The translations under genes were made by a program, and so were the position numbers. Shown here piece by piece: positions 26,274 to 34,500 of a DNA stretch of 64,000 nt (positions are counted from its first letter, which is position 1; each line of letters opens with the position of its first letter). This DNA comes from Hymenobacter psychrophilus (lineage in GTDB: Bacteria; Bacteroidota; Bacteroidia; Cytophagales; Hymenobacteraceae). The notes under the pieces were generated by a model. That model was given only the letters and a program-made list of their open reading frames with translations, was not told the origin of the DNA and did not search any database. Where the stretch lies: contig NZ_FNOV01000002.1 of assembly GCF_900107135.1 (NCBI RefSeq), positions 434,001-498,000 of the forward strand, written 5' to 3'.

Positions 26274-27233
26274 ATGAAAGACTTTCCCTACACCGAATCG
26301 AAGGATACCCGCAGCGGCTTTGGTGCCGGCCTGCACGAGCTGGGCAAAACCAACCCCAACGTGGTGGCCCTCTGCGCCGACCTCATCGGCTCCCTGAAAA
26401 TGGATGCCTTCGTGAAGGATTTCCCCCAGCGGTTCTTCCAGGTGGGCATTGCCGAGGCCAACATGATGGGCCTGGCGGCCGGCCTCACCATCGGCGGTAA
26501 AATCCCGTTCACGGGCACCTTCGCCAACTTCAGTACTGGCCGCGTCTACGACCAGATTCGCCAGAGCATCGCCTACTCGGGCAAAAACGTGAAAATCTGC
26601 GCCTCCCACGCCGGCCTCACCCTGGGCGAAGACGGCGCCACCCACCAGATTCTGGAGGATATCGGGCTGATGAAGATGCTGCCCCACATGTGCGTCATCA
26701 ACCCCTGCGACTACAACCAGACCAAAGCCGCCACCCTGGCCATTGCCGACTACGAGGGCCCCGTGTACCTGCGCTTCGGCCGCCCCGTGGTGCCCAACTT
26801 CACCCCCGCCGACCAGCAGTTTGAAATTGGTAAGGGCGTACTGCTCAACGAAGGCGCCGACGTGAGCATCTTCGCCACCGGCCACCTGGTATGGAAGGCC
26901 ATCCTGGCCGGCAAGCTGCTGGCCGACAAGGGCATCAACGCCGAAATCATCAACATCCACACCATCAAGCCCCTCGATGCGCGCATGATTCTGGAATCGG
27001 CCCGCAAAACGCGCTGCGTGGTAACGGCCGAGGAGCACCAGATGAACGGCGGCCTCGGCGACTCCATCGCCCAGCTGCTGGCCCGCGAGGAGCCCCTGCC
27101 CCTGGAAATGGTCGCCGTCAACGACTCCTTCGGCGAGTCCGGCACCCCCGATCAGCTCATGGAGAAGTACGGCCTCAACGAAAAGGCCATCGTGGCCGCT
27201 GTGGAGAAGGTAATGGCCCGGAAGGCCAAGTAG
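26274..27233 (+). CDS. Transketolase, C-terminal subunit
   Basis: Second half of the split transketolase. The ATG at 26274 (MKDFPYTESKDTRSGFGAGL) gives 319 residues with the pyrimidine-binding domain (ADLIGSLKMDAF, FFQVGIAEANMMGLAAGLTIGGKIPFTGTFANF with the catalytic Glu in GIAEANM, SHAGLTLGEDGATHQ) and the C-terminal domain (ATGHLVWKAILAGKLL, TAEEHQMNGGLGDSIAQLL). It must pair with the N subunit encoded at 23729-24619. A strong terminator follows. Confidence 0.95.
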   Translation: MKDFPYTESKDTRSGFGAGLHELGKTNPNVVALCADLIGSLKMDAFVKDFPQRFFQVGIAEANMMGLAAGLTIGGKIPFTGTFANFSTGRVYDQIRQSIAYSGKNVKICASHAGLTLGEDGATHQILEDIGLMKMLPHMCVINPCDYNQTKAATLAIADYEGPVYLRFGRPVVPNFTPADQQFEIGKGVLLNEGADVSIFATGHLVWKAILAGKLLADKGINAEIINIHTIKPLDARMILESARKTRCVVTAEEHQMNGGLGDSIAQLLAREEPLPLEMVAVNDSFGESGTPDQLMEKYGLNEKAIVAAVEKVMARKAK

Positions 27234-27261
27234 CTTTCGGTTAATTCGCAATACAGCAAAA

Positions 27262-27298
27262 AGCGCCCGCAACGTAGAGTTGCGGGCGCTTTTTTTTG
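27262..27298 (+). terminator. Terminator of the transketolase C gene
   Basis: Perfect 12-bp stem (AGCGCCCGCAAC and complement) with a GTAGA loop and a run of nine T. Confidence 0.95.
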
Positions 27299-27304
27299 AT
27301 AACC

Positions 27305-27502
27305 GCTAACGGGCAGGGCTTGGCGAAGGTGTGGAATTAGCATTCCGTCCGCCCGGAACCGCTGCCTGGCTTTTTAATAAAGTTAAATAGTTAGTACCAA
27401 AGCTGGGCTTTATTCGTCAAGCCACGAACCGAAGTGCAGAAAAGTTACCGCTGCTCATTGTTATTCCGTCAAGCCACACTTGCACAAAACCCAATGTTGT
27501 GC
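27305..27502 (-). repeat. attC-like imperfect inverted repeat below the AT-rich gene
   Basis: Plus-strand arms at 27305-27334 and 27474-27502 can be paired over about 29 nt with matches GC..AAC, GGG, GC.AAG and TGTGG. On the coding strand of the AT-rich gene this reads (5') ...CACAAC, arms, ...GTTAGC (3'), the AAC/GTT ends expected of integron attC sites. Its ~200-bp length exceeds the usual attC range. Internally, TTATTC(C)GTCAAGCCAC occurs twice in direct order (27410-27425 and 27461-27477). Assignment is tentative. Confidence 0.4.
27320..27333 (+). repeat. Left copy of a direct repeat flanking the AT-rich gene
   Basis: TTGGCGAAGGTGTG matches TTGGCGAAGGTATG at 28397-28410 in 13 of 14 positions, same orientation, with AGGG just upstream in both. 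The two copies bracket the AT-rich gene, as the 3' arms of consecutive attC sites would. Confidence 0.6.
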
Positions 27503-27512
27503 ACCGTTTTGG

Positions 27513-28364
27513 TTAGAAAAGTGAGTCCCAGTCATAAGTGTCGAAAAATCCACCATTTTGTGATTTCTCTAATCCTTTAACTAATTCCAAGGCTGTCTTG
27601 TAAGCATTATTAAGTTTGGAAGTACTGTCCGTTTGGGCTGTGTCAAAATGTGCATGAGCTAGCTGATTACGCACTTCTCTTAAATTTAGTATATCTAACT
27701 TAGTAATTCCAGAAACAAAATTATTATCAATCAAAATTTCCAAAAACCGTTCAAAAAAATGAGAACGTGGAGTCACGAATTTTGAAGTTGATGTCTTGTA
27801 ACCCTTTCTAGACAAGCTATCAAACTCATTTTGTAAAAAGCCGAATGCTTGAATTATTGCCAAGTCAATTGAGAATTTTTTTAGTTTGTCCAACTGAAGA
27901 ATTTCACTTCCTTCCAAACCTAAAAACTCAAGCTGGGCAATATCCAAATAAACAGCTAGCTCTTCTTTAAGTTCTATCGCAAATTCGTCTTTTAAAAATC
28001 GCTTGAAAAATGATATAATTCCGCTTAAATAATAGTAGACCGCTTCTTTATTTGGAAAACCGAATCTATGCTGGATACTATTTCTGTCATCGATTAAAAG
28101 TTCCAAAAACGCACGTTCAGGAATTTGAATATTCATTTTGCCTAACTCTTTCATGCAATCCCATATGCCAATGGTTCTATTGGTATTATTAATGTAAATA
28201 GTAATTCCAGAAGCGACCAACTTGTCTTTTAGTATTAGTTCTACAGCATTTGCTAAATGAAGGATGATGAATTTATATTTCTTGTCATCGTCGGTCCTAA
28301 ATAATTCTGTCGAATGAGCCAGCAATTCAATAGAACTTATAAACAGAGGTGATTTTGGCAGCAT
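27513..28364 (-). CDS. AT-rich protein with two HEPN-like RNxxxH motifs
   Basis: A 283-residue protein with no signal peptide or membrane helix. It is strongly AT-rich and uses AT-ending codons, unlike every neighbour, so horizontal transfer is likely. The protein is mostly helical in appearance. Two similarly placed motifs stand out: RNSIQH (Arg94-His99, after LLIDD) and RNQLAH (Arg232-His237, after LNLREV). Both fit the Rx4-6H catalytic motif of HEPN domains, and HLANAVELILKDKLV (36-50) looks like a HEPN helix. HEPN proteins are often RNases in toxin-antitoxin and antiphage systems. Two HEPN halves in one chain is my inference; no partner gene is adjacent. Alternatively it is an uncharacterised cassette protein. 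Confidence 0.7.
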   Translation of the reverse strand: MLPKSPLFISSIELLAHSTELFRTDDDKKYKFIILHLANAVELILKDKLVASGITIYINNTNRTIGIWDCMKELGKMNIQIPERAFLELLIDDRNSIQHRFGFPNKEAVYYYLSGIISFFKRFLKDEFAIELKEELAVYLDIAQLEFLGLEGSEILQLDKLKKFSIDLAIIQAFGFLQNEFDSLSRKGYKTSTSKFVTPRSHFFERFLEILIDNNFVSGITKLDILNLREVRNQLAHAHFDTAQTDSTSKLNNAYKTALELVKGLEKSQNGGFFDTYDWDSLF

Positions 28365-28381
28365 GATGTCGGTTTAAGTGG

Positions 28382-28430
28382 CATATAACAGTAGGGTTGG
28401 CGAAGGTATGAGTTTCGTTAACCATACCTC
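28382..28430 (-). repeat. attC- or attI-like half-site above the AT-rich gene
   Basis: Read on the minus strand: GGTATGG, a short loop, CATACCTTCGCCAACCC and then TACTGTTATATGCC just before the gene. It resembles the 3' half of an attC site with its inner hairpin; the outer 5' arm is missing. The 14-nt repeat at 28397-28410 lies within it. Confidence 0.4.
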
Positions 28431-28441
28431 AGTACGTAAGT

Positions 28442-28484
28442 AACCTTCGTTTACGGCACTGAATTGGACCGGTAAACGAAGGTT
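28442..28484 (-). terminator. Hairpin at the end of the recombinase relic
   Basis: Perfect 13-bp arms (AACCTTCGTTTAC at 28442-28454 and complement at 28472-28484) with a 17-nt loop. The right arm overlaps the relic's stop codon. Confidence 0.5.
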
Positions 28485-28712
28485 TACAAGTCGATGGTAT
28501 CGAGTGGTGAGGGTGGGCGGCTATGTTGGGCAACGTGCGTATAGATTTCGGTCGTTTTAATGCTGCTGTGGCCGAGCAGGTCCTAGATGATGCGAATATC
28601 GGTGCCGGCTTCCAGCAGATGCGTGACGGAGCATGTGCAGCGTGACGGGGCGCGAGATACCAGCGCGGGCCGCAGCCTGCTTTATTACCAACTGCAGGCT
28701 GCGGGGGCTGTA
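28484..28712 (-). pseudogene. Tyrosine recombinase/integrase, C-terminal relic
   Basis: Reading the minus strand by eye gives YSPRSLQLVIKQAAARAGI, then VTLHMLRH, a frameshift, THLLEAGTDIRII, an in-frame TAG, then DLLGHSSIKTTEIYTHVAQ and SPLDTIDL before a TAA. These are the last ~75 residues of a Xer/integron-type tyrosine recombinase, including the catalytic HxLRH box, the LLGH box and the tyrosine of IYTH. At least 8 nt are missing after LRH, and the TAG replaces an expected CAG. The N-terminal ~200 residues are absent; the acetyltransferase stop codon lies 28 nt upstream. It is certainly inactive. It could be an integron integrase, XerC/D-like or phage-type. Confidence 0.85.
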
Positions 28713-28739
28713 GGCTTCGTTGGAACTCTGCCTCATGGG

Positions 28740-29291
28740 CTACGCCTCCCACTCCCGGCGCAGCATGGCGTATTGCCGCTCGCTGCCCCATTGGCCCTTG
28801 AAGAAAATATTGTCGCGGAACTCGCCTTCGAGGCGGAAGCCCAGGCTTTCGAGCAGGGCAATGGAGGCGGCATTTTCCGCGTCCACGGTTTCCACTACGC
28901 GGTGGAAATCGGGGAGGTTGAACAGGAAATTGAGCAGGGCCTGCAGCACCTCGCGGGCGTAGCCCTGGCGCTGGGCGGCGGGCGCGATGGTGATGCCGAT
29001 TTCGGCCATCCTGGCATCTCGCTGCTGCAGCTGCACGGCGCAGTCGCCGATGAGGCGGCCGGTGCGCTGGCTTTCGATGCCGTACTGCACCCACTGCCCG
29101 GGCTGGCCGAATTCCAGCGGCAGCTGCTGGGCGATAAACGCGGCGGCCTGCTCGCGGCTGAATACGTCGAAGCCCTGGTAGCGGGTCACGGCCGGGTCGG
29201 CGCGGTAGGCGTGGAAGTCGGCCAGGTCGGTGGGGCGCAGGGGGCGGATGCGCAGCCGGGGGGTTTCGAGTGTGAGCAAGAACGGATCCAT
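28740..29291 (-). CDS. GNAT family N-acetyltransferase (RimJ/RimL-like)
   Basis: A 183-residue acetyltransferase. The ATG at 29291 (MDPFLLTLETPRLRIRPL) fits the family start. Motifs: LETPRLRIRPLRPTDLADF, IGITIAPAAQRQGYAREVL (acetyl-CoA binding, Q-R-Q-G-Y-A) and ENAASIALLESLGFRLEGEF. Likely acetylates a protein N-terminus or a small molecule; substrate unknown. Its stop codon directly abuts the recombinase relic, so the island boundary lies here. Confidence 0.92.
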   Translation of the reverse strand: MDPFLLTLETPRLRIRPLRPTDLADFHAYRADPAVTRYQGFDVFSREQAAAFIAQQLPLEFGQPGQWVQYGIESQRTGRLIGDCAVQLQQRDARMAEIGITIAPAAQRQGYAREVLQALLNFLFNLPDFHRVVETVDAENAASIALLESLGFRLEGEFRDNIFFKGQWGSERQYAMLRREWEA

Positions 29292-29362
29292 GAGTGCGTT
29301 TGTGGGCTGGGAATAATACGGACCGAAGCCGCATTTATGCAACTTAACAGCAGCTTCTGCAG

Positions 29363-30781
29363 CTATTGGCCCATCGACTCGTTCTTCTTCTCTTCCGCTG
29401 CTTCGCGGGCCAGCGACACCTTGGCTTCGGAGCGGTGGATTTCGAGGATGTACATGCTCTTGAGCTGGTCGTAGAAGCCGTGGCGGTTGACGAGGTTGGA
29501 CACCAGGTTGGCCAGCAGGGCCGTAAGCATCAAATAGAAGATGATGTTGTGGCTGTTGGTCATCTCAATCACGAGGATGGATGAGGTGAAGGGGCTACGG
29601 GTAACGCCCGTCAGGAAGCCGACCATACCGCAGAGGATCAAGAGGTTGGTGGCCGTATCGGAGAGGTACATCCAGCCGGCTACCACGGCCCCGATGCTGG
29701 CCCCGGCGCTAAGCGCGGGCGCGAAAATGCCGCCCGCCACGCCCGTCGAAAACGAGAGAATGGGGCCGATGATGCGCAGCAATGGCACGTACCACGCCAG
29801 ATGCTTGTGCTTGGTAAACAGCGTATCGAGCATAATTTCCTTGCCCGAGCCGAACATACGCTCATCAACCAGTATGGCCAGCAGGGCAATCAGCAGCCCG
29901 CATACCAGCGGGAATACGACCTTTTCGACGCTGGAGGTAATCCGCTCCTTGCGCCGCATAATATAGAGGATGGCCTCGCCCATACCGCTGGCCACAAAAC
30001 CACCGATTACGGCCACCAGCATTACCACAAAAATTATCCAGATGGGAATGTTATCGAGGCGCGGGTAGCCCAGATACAGGTAGGGGCCGAGCAGGTTGAG
30101 GGCCGTGAGGCCGGCAATGATAACGCCGGTAAGCAGCGCCGATTTGAAAAAGTTGAGGTGGGTGCGCGTCAGCTCCTCAATGGCAAACACAATACCGCCC
30201 AGCGGCGTGTTGAAGGCCGAAGCCAGGCCGGCGGCCGCCCCGGTAATGAGCATGTTGCGCTTCGATATTTTGGGGTACCAGCCCGGCAGCCAGCGGTTGA
30301 TCTGCCGGAAGATGGCCGCCGAAATCTGGATAGTAGGGCCCTCGCGGCCGATAACGCCGCCGCCCAGCACCACAAACAACGAGCTAAGCACCTTAATGCC
30401 GATTACCCGCATGCTCAACAACCGGTTGACCTTGTAGTTGTGGCGGGGATTGGAGAGGTCGATGGCCGCCGTAACCTGCGGAATGCCGCTGCCCCGCGCA
30501 AACGGCGCGTAGCGGTTTACCAGCCACCAACCCACCAGAAAGCACAGCGGCGTGAGCAGCACAAACCACCACTTCGACTCGGGCGAATGGTGGTACACGT
30601 AGCGGGTGCCGGCCTCGGCCCAGGCAAATAGCTTGGCGTAGAGCACCGCCACCAGCCCCGTAATAATGGCTCCTACCCAAAATGGCAGGGCATTGAGCAG
30701 GTCGCGTTTAAGGTGGATATTATCAATGGCATCGTAGCGGTGCTTCAGTTGCTTCCTGATTCTGTCCAGCGTTTTTATCAT
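29363..30781 (-). CDS. ClC family chloride channel or H+/Cl- exchanger
   Basis: A 472-residue membrane protein with about ten or more helices. The ATG at 30781 (MIKTLDRIRKQL) was chosen over an upstream start that adds unconserved residues. ClC filter motifs are GSGIP (97-101), GREGP with the gating Glu147 (145-149), and GGIFAPALSAG. The gating glutamate is retained, so either exchange or gated channel function is possible. No C-terminal CBS domains are present, as in many bacterial members. It may act in acid resistance or ion balance. Confidence 0.95.
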   Translation of the reverse strand: MIKTLDRIRKQLKHRYDAIDNIHLKRDLLNALPFWVGAIITGLVAVLYAKLFAWAEAGTRYVYHHSPESKWWFVLLTPLCFLVGWWLVNRYAPFARGSGIPQVTAAIDLSNPRHNYKVNRLLSMRVIGIKVLSSLFVVLGGGVIGREGPTIQISAAIFRQINRWLPGWYPKISKRNMLITGAAAGLASAFNTPLGGIVFAIEELTRTHLNFFKSALLTGVIIAGLTALNLLGPYLYLGYPRLDNIPIWIIFVVMLVAVIGGFVASGMGEAILYIMRRKERITSSVEKVVFPLVCGLLIALLAILVDERMFGSGKEIMLDTLFTKHKHLAWYVPLLRIIGPILSFSTGVAGGIFAPALSAGASIGAVVAGWMYLSDTATNLLILCGMVGFLTGVTRSPFTSSILVIEMTNSHNIIFYLMLTALLANLVSNLVNRHGFYDQLKSMYILEIHRSEAKVSLAREAAEEKKNESMGQ

Positions 30782-30902
30782 GCCAAGGCGGGGCGCCGCC
30801 GAAAAAAACGGCAGCAATACGTGCAAAGTGGTGGTTCCCCGCAAAGGTCAGGTATTTTGGGTGAAGCAGGCATGAGGGGATAATGTTCTGCTTCTACGCC
30901 CC

Positions 30903-32837
30903 TTACGCCTCCCCTCGCGCCTCCAAATTATCCACCCGAAACTTCGGGGCTTCGTAATCTTTGGGCAGGTACTGGGCCGGGATGTTGACCTGGCTGCCGT
31001 CGCGCACGGCGCGGAAATGGGGCGACATAATTTCGACGCCGGCCTCGTTGAAGCGGTCCTGGATGTTCTGGTGAATGCGCGAGTAGATGCCGGCCTGCCG
31101 GTTGGCGGCGCGGGTGTAGAAATTGAGCTCGTAGGCCACGTAATAGTCGTCGAGGCTGGTCTGGAGCACGAACGGGGCGGGGTCAGTCAGCACATCGTCG
31201 GCAACGGCGGCGGCCAGCAGCAGCTGATGCACCTGGGGCCAGGGCACGTCGTAGCCGATGGTGACGCCGGTGTGCATAATCAGGCCCAGCGTGGGGGCTA
31301 CGGTGGTGTAGTTGGTGGTGTAGGAGCTCATCACCGAGGAATTGGGAATCGTGATTTCCTCGTTCTTGACGGTACGGACGCGGGTCACGAGCAGGGTTTT
31401 CTCCACAATGTCGCCCGTGACGTCGCCGATTTTCACCCGGTCGCCAATCTTGTAGGCCCGCATGTAGGTGAGCACGAGTCCGGCCACAATGTTGGAGAGC
31501 GAACCAGCCGAGCCGAATGTGAGCAGAAAACCCAGAAACACCGACACCCCCTGGAAAACGGGCGAGTCGGAGCCCGGCAGGTAGGGGAAAATCACGACCA
31601 GCGCGAAAGCCCACACCAGCACCCGCACAATCTGGTAAGTGGGGTTGGCCCAGTCGGCATAGAAGCCGTCGATGGTCAGGTTGCCCTCCCTGATTTCTTC
31701 CTTGATCGAATAAACGGCCTTGAGCACGTAGCGGAACACCGTCACAATCACGATGATGGTGAACAGGTTGGGCAGGTAATTCCAGAAGGCCAGCGCAATG
31801 CGCTTGAGCGGGTTGAAGATGTAGCCCAGCAGCGTGTCGGCAATGTCCTGGGTGCCGGGGAAGATGCTGAATACCACCGGCAGCACCAGGTAGATGGCCA
31901 GCAGTACCACCACCCACTTCAGCGCCGTAACCAGCAACAGCACGGTGCTAAGCTGGCGCTGCTCGTTGAAAAACTCGTAGTTGCCAAACTTGATGCCCTT
32001 AAACCAAGTCCCGCCCTTGGCTATCAGTTTCTGGCTCAGCCAGCGAAAAAAGACGAGGATGTACTTCACCGTGAAGAAAAGCACGATGAGCACGAGCAGC
32101 GTCAGGCCGATTTCCTTGGCGATGTTGAGCAGGCTGTTCTGCTGCTTGTACTGCTCGATAGCCACAATGATGCGCGCCCGGTGCTGTCGGGCGAGTGAGT
32201 CGCGGCTTACGTTGTGCCAGAGCGCATCGTTTTCGCTGATGCTTTGCAGCACCTGCTCGCCGTACATCAGGTCGGTGCTTTGCTCGGCGGGGTAGATGCG
32301 CAGCGAGTCGGGGCTGAAAAACACGGCCTTTTCGAGGCGCTTGATTTTGGCTTCCGTCAGCTGGGCCCGCTCCTGGGGCGAGAAGGGCCCGAGCTTGGTG
32401 TACACGTAGAACAGCGTGTCGTTGTGCGGGGCTACCGGAAAGCCTTTGGCATTGACCTTCAGCGAGTCGATGTAGCGGCGCGAGCGGGCCTTGCGTACCG
32501 AGTCGACCCGGCGCAGGGCGTCGAGCTCGGTCACCAGTTCCCGCTCGCGGCGCTTGTCGGTCGTGCTGGTTTTGAGCGTCAGCAGCTCGGTTTGAATTTG
32601 CTCCAGCCGGCTGGTATTAGCCCGCCGCAACGAGTCGATGCGGCGCAGTACTTTGGTATCGGTTACCAGATCTTCGGAGCGGGCCGAGTCCCGGGCCGTA
32701 GCCGGGGCAAGCTTTACCACGCCCGATTTGGCGGCCGTCGGGGCCTGCTTCATGGGCGGCGGAATCACCTGGGCTTCGGCCGGCCGCAGCCCGCTCACCC
32801 ATACTACCAGCGCACAAAGCGCAACGCGAAAATGCAT
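30903..32837 (-). CDS. MscS family mechanosensitive ion channel
   Basis: A 644-residue protein with a signal peptide (ending AEAQ), a ~200-residue periplasmic part rich in heptads (RRIDSLRRANTSRLEQIQTEL), several membrane helices, and a C-terminal MscS pore and beta domain: FGSAGSLSNIVAGLVLTYMRAYKIGDRVKIGDVTGDI, then TRVRTVKNEEITIPNSSVM. The extended N-terminus resembles MscK/YbdG-type large channels. It releases solutes under osmotic downshock by family knowledge. It is divergent from the DUF481-like gene. Confidence 0.94.
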   Translation of the reverse strand: MHFRVALCALVVWVSGLRPAEAQVIPPPMKQAPTAAKSGVVKLAPATARDSARSEDLVTDTKVLRRIDSLRRANTSRLEQIQTELLTLKTSTTDKRRERELVTELDALRRVDSVRKARSRRYIDSLKVNAKGFPVAPHNDTLFYVYTKLGPFSPQERAQLTEAKIKRLEKAVFFSPDSLRIYPAEQSTDLMYGEQVLQSISENDALWHNVSRDSLARQHRARIIVAIEQYKQQNSLLNIAKEIGLTLLVLIVLFFTVKYILVFFRWLSQKLIAKGGTWFKGIKFGNYEFFNEQRQLSTVLLLVTALKWVVVLLAIYLVLPVVFSIFPGTQDIADTLLGYIFNPLKRIALAFWNYLPNLFTIIVIVTVFRYVLKAVYSIKEEIREGNLTIDGFYADWANPTYQIVRVLVWAFALVVIFPYLPGSDSPVFQGVSVFLGFLLTFGSAGSLSNIVAGLVLTYMRAYKIGDRVKIGDVTGDIVEKTLLVTRVRTVKNEEITIPNSSVMSSYTTNYTTVAPTLGLIMHTGVTIGYDVPWPQVHQLLLAAAVADDVLTDPAPFVLQTSLDDYYVAYELNFYTRAANRQAGIYSRIHQNIQDRFNEAGVEIMSPHFRAVRDGSQVNIPAQYLPKDYEAPKFRVDNLEARGEA

Positions 32838-32988
32838 AAGAACAGCTTGCTGATGCGGCTGCCAGGAGCCGCTACGGGTTTCAGTTTGGGAGTAATGATA
32901 CTAAAAAGCCACCTGCTTTGGGGCGGCGCACGGCCCGGTTTAGCCCTAAAAGCCATTTTCTTCGGCCAACACCTCCGTTTGGCCCGCT

Positions 32989-32996
32989 TACCTTTG
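32989..32996 (+). promoter_or_regulatory. -7 element for the DUF481-like gene
   Basis: TACCTTTG, exact TAnnTTTG match, 86 nt before the ATG at 33082. Confidence 0.5.
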
Positions 32997-33081
32997 ATGC
33001 CGGGGAAGCCTTATTGCCCTTCGTGCCAACTTTTTGCCCGGGCATCGGCCTACCGCCAGTCCTGGGTGTTCACCCTTTCTG

Positions 33082-33819
33082 ATGCCCAAACGCTACCTTC
33101 TGCCCGCCGCGCTGCTGCTGTTTACTTCGCCTGCCCGCGCCCAAAGCGCACAACCCACCGACACTACCCTTATCGTGTACGCAGGCCAGCTGACGGGCGC
33201 CTACAGCAGCGGCGGCGTCAACCGCACGCTGCTCTCCACTACTCACGACATCACTATTACGCGGGGCAAACGCTTCGGCCTGCCCATCAACGGTCGTTTT
33301 GCCTATGGTAAGCAGAGCGGCCTGCTGCAGGAGCGCGAGCTGCTGCTCACTACCACTCCCTACTACCATCGGGGCCGTTTTCGGGCTTATGCGCTGGGCG
33401 GCTTCGAGCGCAGCAACCTGCGCGGCATTACGCGGCGGGTGCAGTTGGGAGCCGGGCCGGGCTGGGCCTTTTACACCGATTCGCTGGGGCGCGAGCTGTC
33501 GGTGAGCAACCTTATCATTCGCGAGCAAACCAATTTCCTCGACGGCCGCACCGTAGTAACGGCCCGCAACTCGGCCCGCCTGAAAATGGTGTACTCCTAC
33601 AAAAACCTCACCTTCAACTCCACCACGCTTTACCAGCCTTCGCTGGAAAAATTCAGTAACTACCGCTTCAGCAACGTGTCGTCGGCCGCGCTCAAGCTTA
33701 TCAGCAACCTGGCCGTGGCCCTAACTTATAGCTACACCTACGACTCGCAGTTCAGCGAAGGCAAAGTGCCGGAAAACACCCATATTACGGTAGGCTTCTC
33801 TTACTCCACGAAGCGGTAA
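33082..33819 (+). CDS. DUF481-like outer-membrane protein
   Basis: A 245-residue exported protein. The ATG at 33082 starts a signal peptide ending ARAQ. The mature part consists of alternating strands with aromatic residues (YYHRGRFRAYALGGFERSNL, AGPGWAFYTDSLG, YKNLTFNSTTLYQPSL) and ends in the strand ITVGFSYSTKR, which suggests an outer-membrane barrel of about ten to twelve strands. Similarity to DUF481 is by pattern. Function unknown. It ends 36 nt from the convergent membrane gene. Confidence 0.7.
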   Translation: MPKRYLLPAALLLFTSPARAQSAQPTDTTLIVYAGQLTGAYSSGGVNRTLLSTTHDITITRGKRFGLPINGRFAYGKQSGLLQERELLLTTTPYYHRGRFRAYALGGFERSNLRGITRRVQLGAGPGWAFYTDSLGRELSVSNLIIREQTNFLDGRTVVTARNSARLKMVYSYKNLTFNSTTLYQPSLEKFSNYRFSNVSSAALKLISNLAVALTYSYTYDSQFSEGKVPENTHITVGFSYSTKR

Positions 33820-33855
33820 GCAGTGCACCAGCACTAGGGCTCCACTTCCACTGGC

Positions 33856-34500
33856 CTAGGCCAGCTCTGCCTCGGCGGCCGGCGCAACTGCCAGTGCCTT
33901 GGCCGCCACCGCGGCCCGGTACAGAACCATGCAAATAATAAAGCGCAGAAACCAACCACTGGTGCCAGTACTGCCCTCCCGGGGGGCCGCCATCATCGTC
34001 GTAGCCAGCACATCCAGCACCAACAGGCCAATGGCCAGGTAAAAAGCCAGCGAAGACTTTTTGGTGCGGGCCCACCATTCCAGCCCAATAAACAGGACCC
34101 CGAACCCCACTGTGCCGTAGCCCATGCCAAGCTCCTGCAACGAGTCAATCTGCCCGAACTCGACCAGGAGCCCCAGCCCAATATTGAGGGCAGCCACCAG
34201 CCAGAGCATGTAGCGGCCGTATTTAAACTGTTGCTGCGGATCGGTGGCGCTGCCCGGCAAGGGTTGCCCGTCCAGTAGCAACTCCAGCTGCTGCTGGCCC
34301 ATCGAAGATCGGAGCTGCGCCGAAAGATTCCGGCCATCGGGCAGCATAAACATCACGCCTTCCTTCAGCGCCTTGCTCGAACTTAGCTGCCCAATTTCCT
34401 GGCCCTGGTACGCTACCGTGAAATCGCGCCACAGCATTTTCCAGCTTACTTTCAGTGCCTGGGTACGGGCGGCGTCGAGATAATAGATTTTAGCAGGCAC
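33856..34500 (-). CDS. Hypothetical four-helix membrane protein
   Basis: A 214-residue protein. Residues 1-90 are soluble and appear beta-rich (IYYLDAARTQALKVSWKM, QEIGQLSSSKALKEGVMFMLPDG), possibly a small binding domain. Residues ~95-205 hold four hydrophobic segments. No family recognised. It stands alone on its strand between two plus-strand genes. Confidence 0.7.
   Translation of the reverse strand: MPAKIYYLDAARTQALKVSWKMLWRDFTVAYQGQEIGQLSSSKALKEGVMFMLPDGRNLSAQLRSSMGQQQLELLLDGQPLPGSATDPQQQFKYGRYMLWLVAALNIGLGLLVEFGQIDSLQELGMGYGTVGFGVLFIGLEWWARTKKSSLAFYLAIGLLVLDVLATTMMAAPREGSTGTSGWFLRFIICMVLYRAAVAAKALAVAPAAEAELA

Noticed and set aside
27305..28484. Reading the hairpins around the AT-rich gene as a CRISPR array
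   Set aside because: Only two imperfect copies of a 14-nt repeat about 1.1 kb apart; no regular repeat-spacer pattern and no cas genes.
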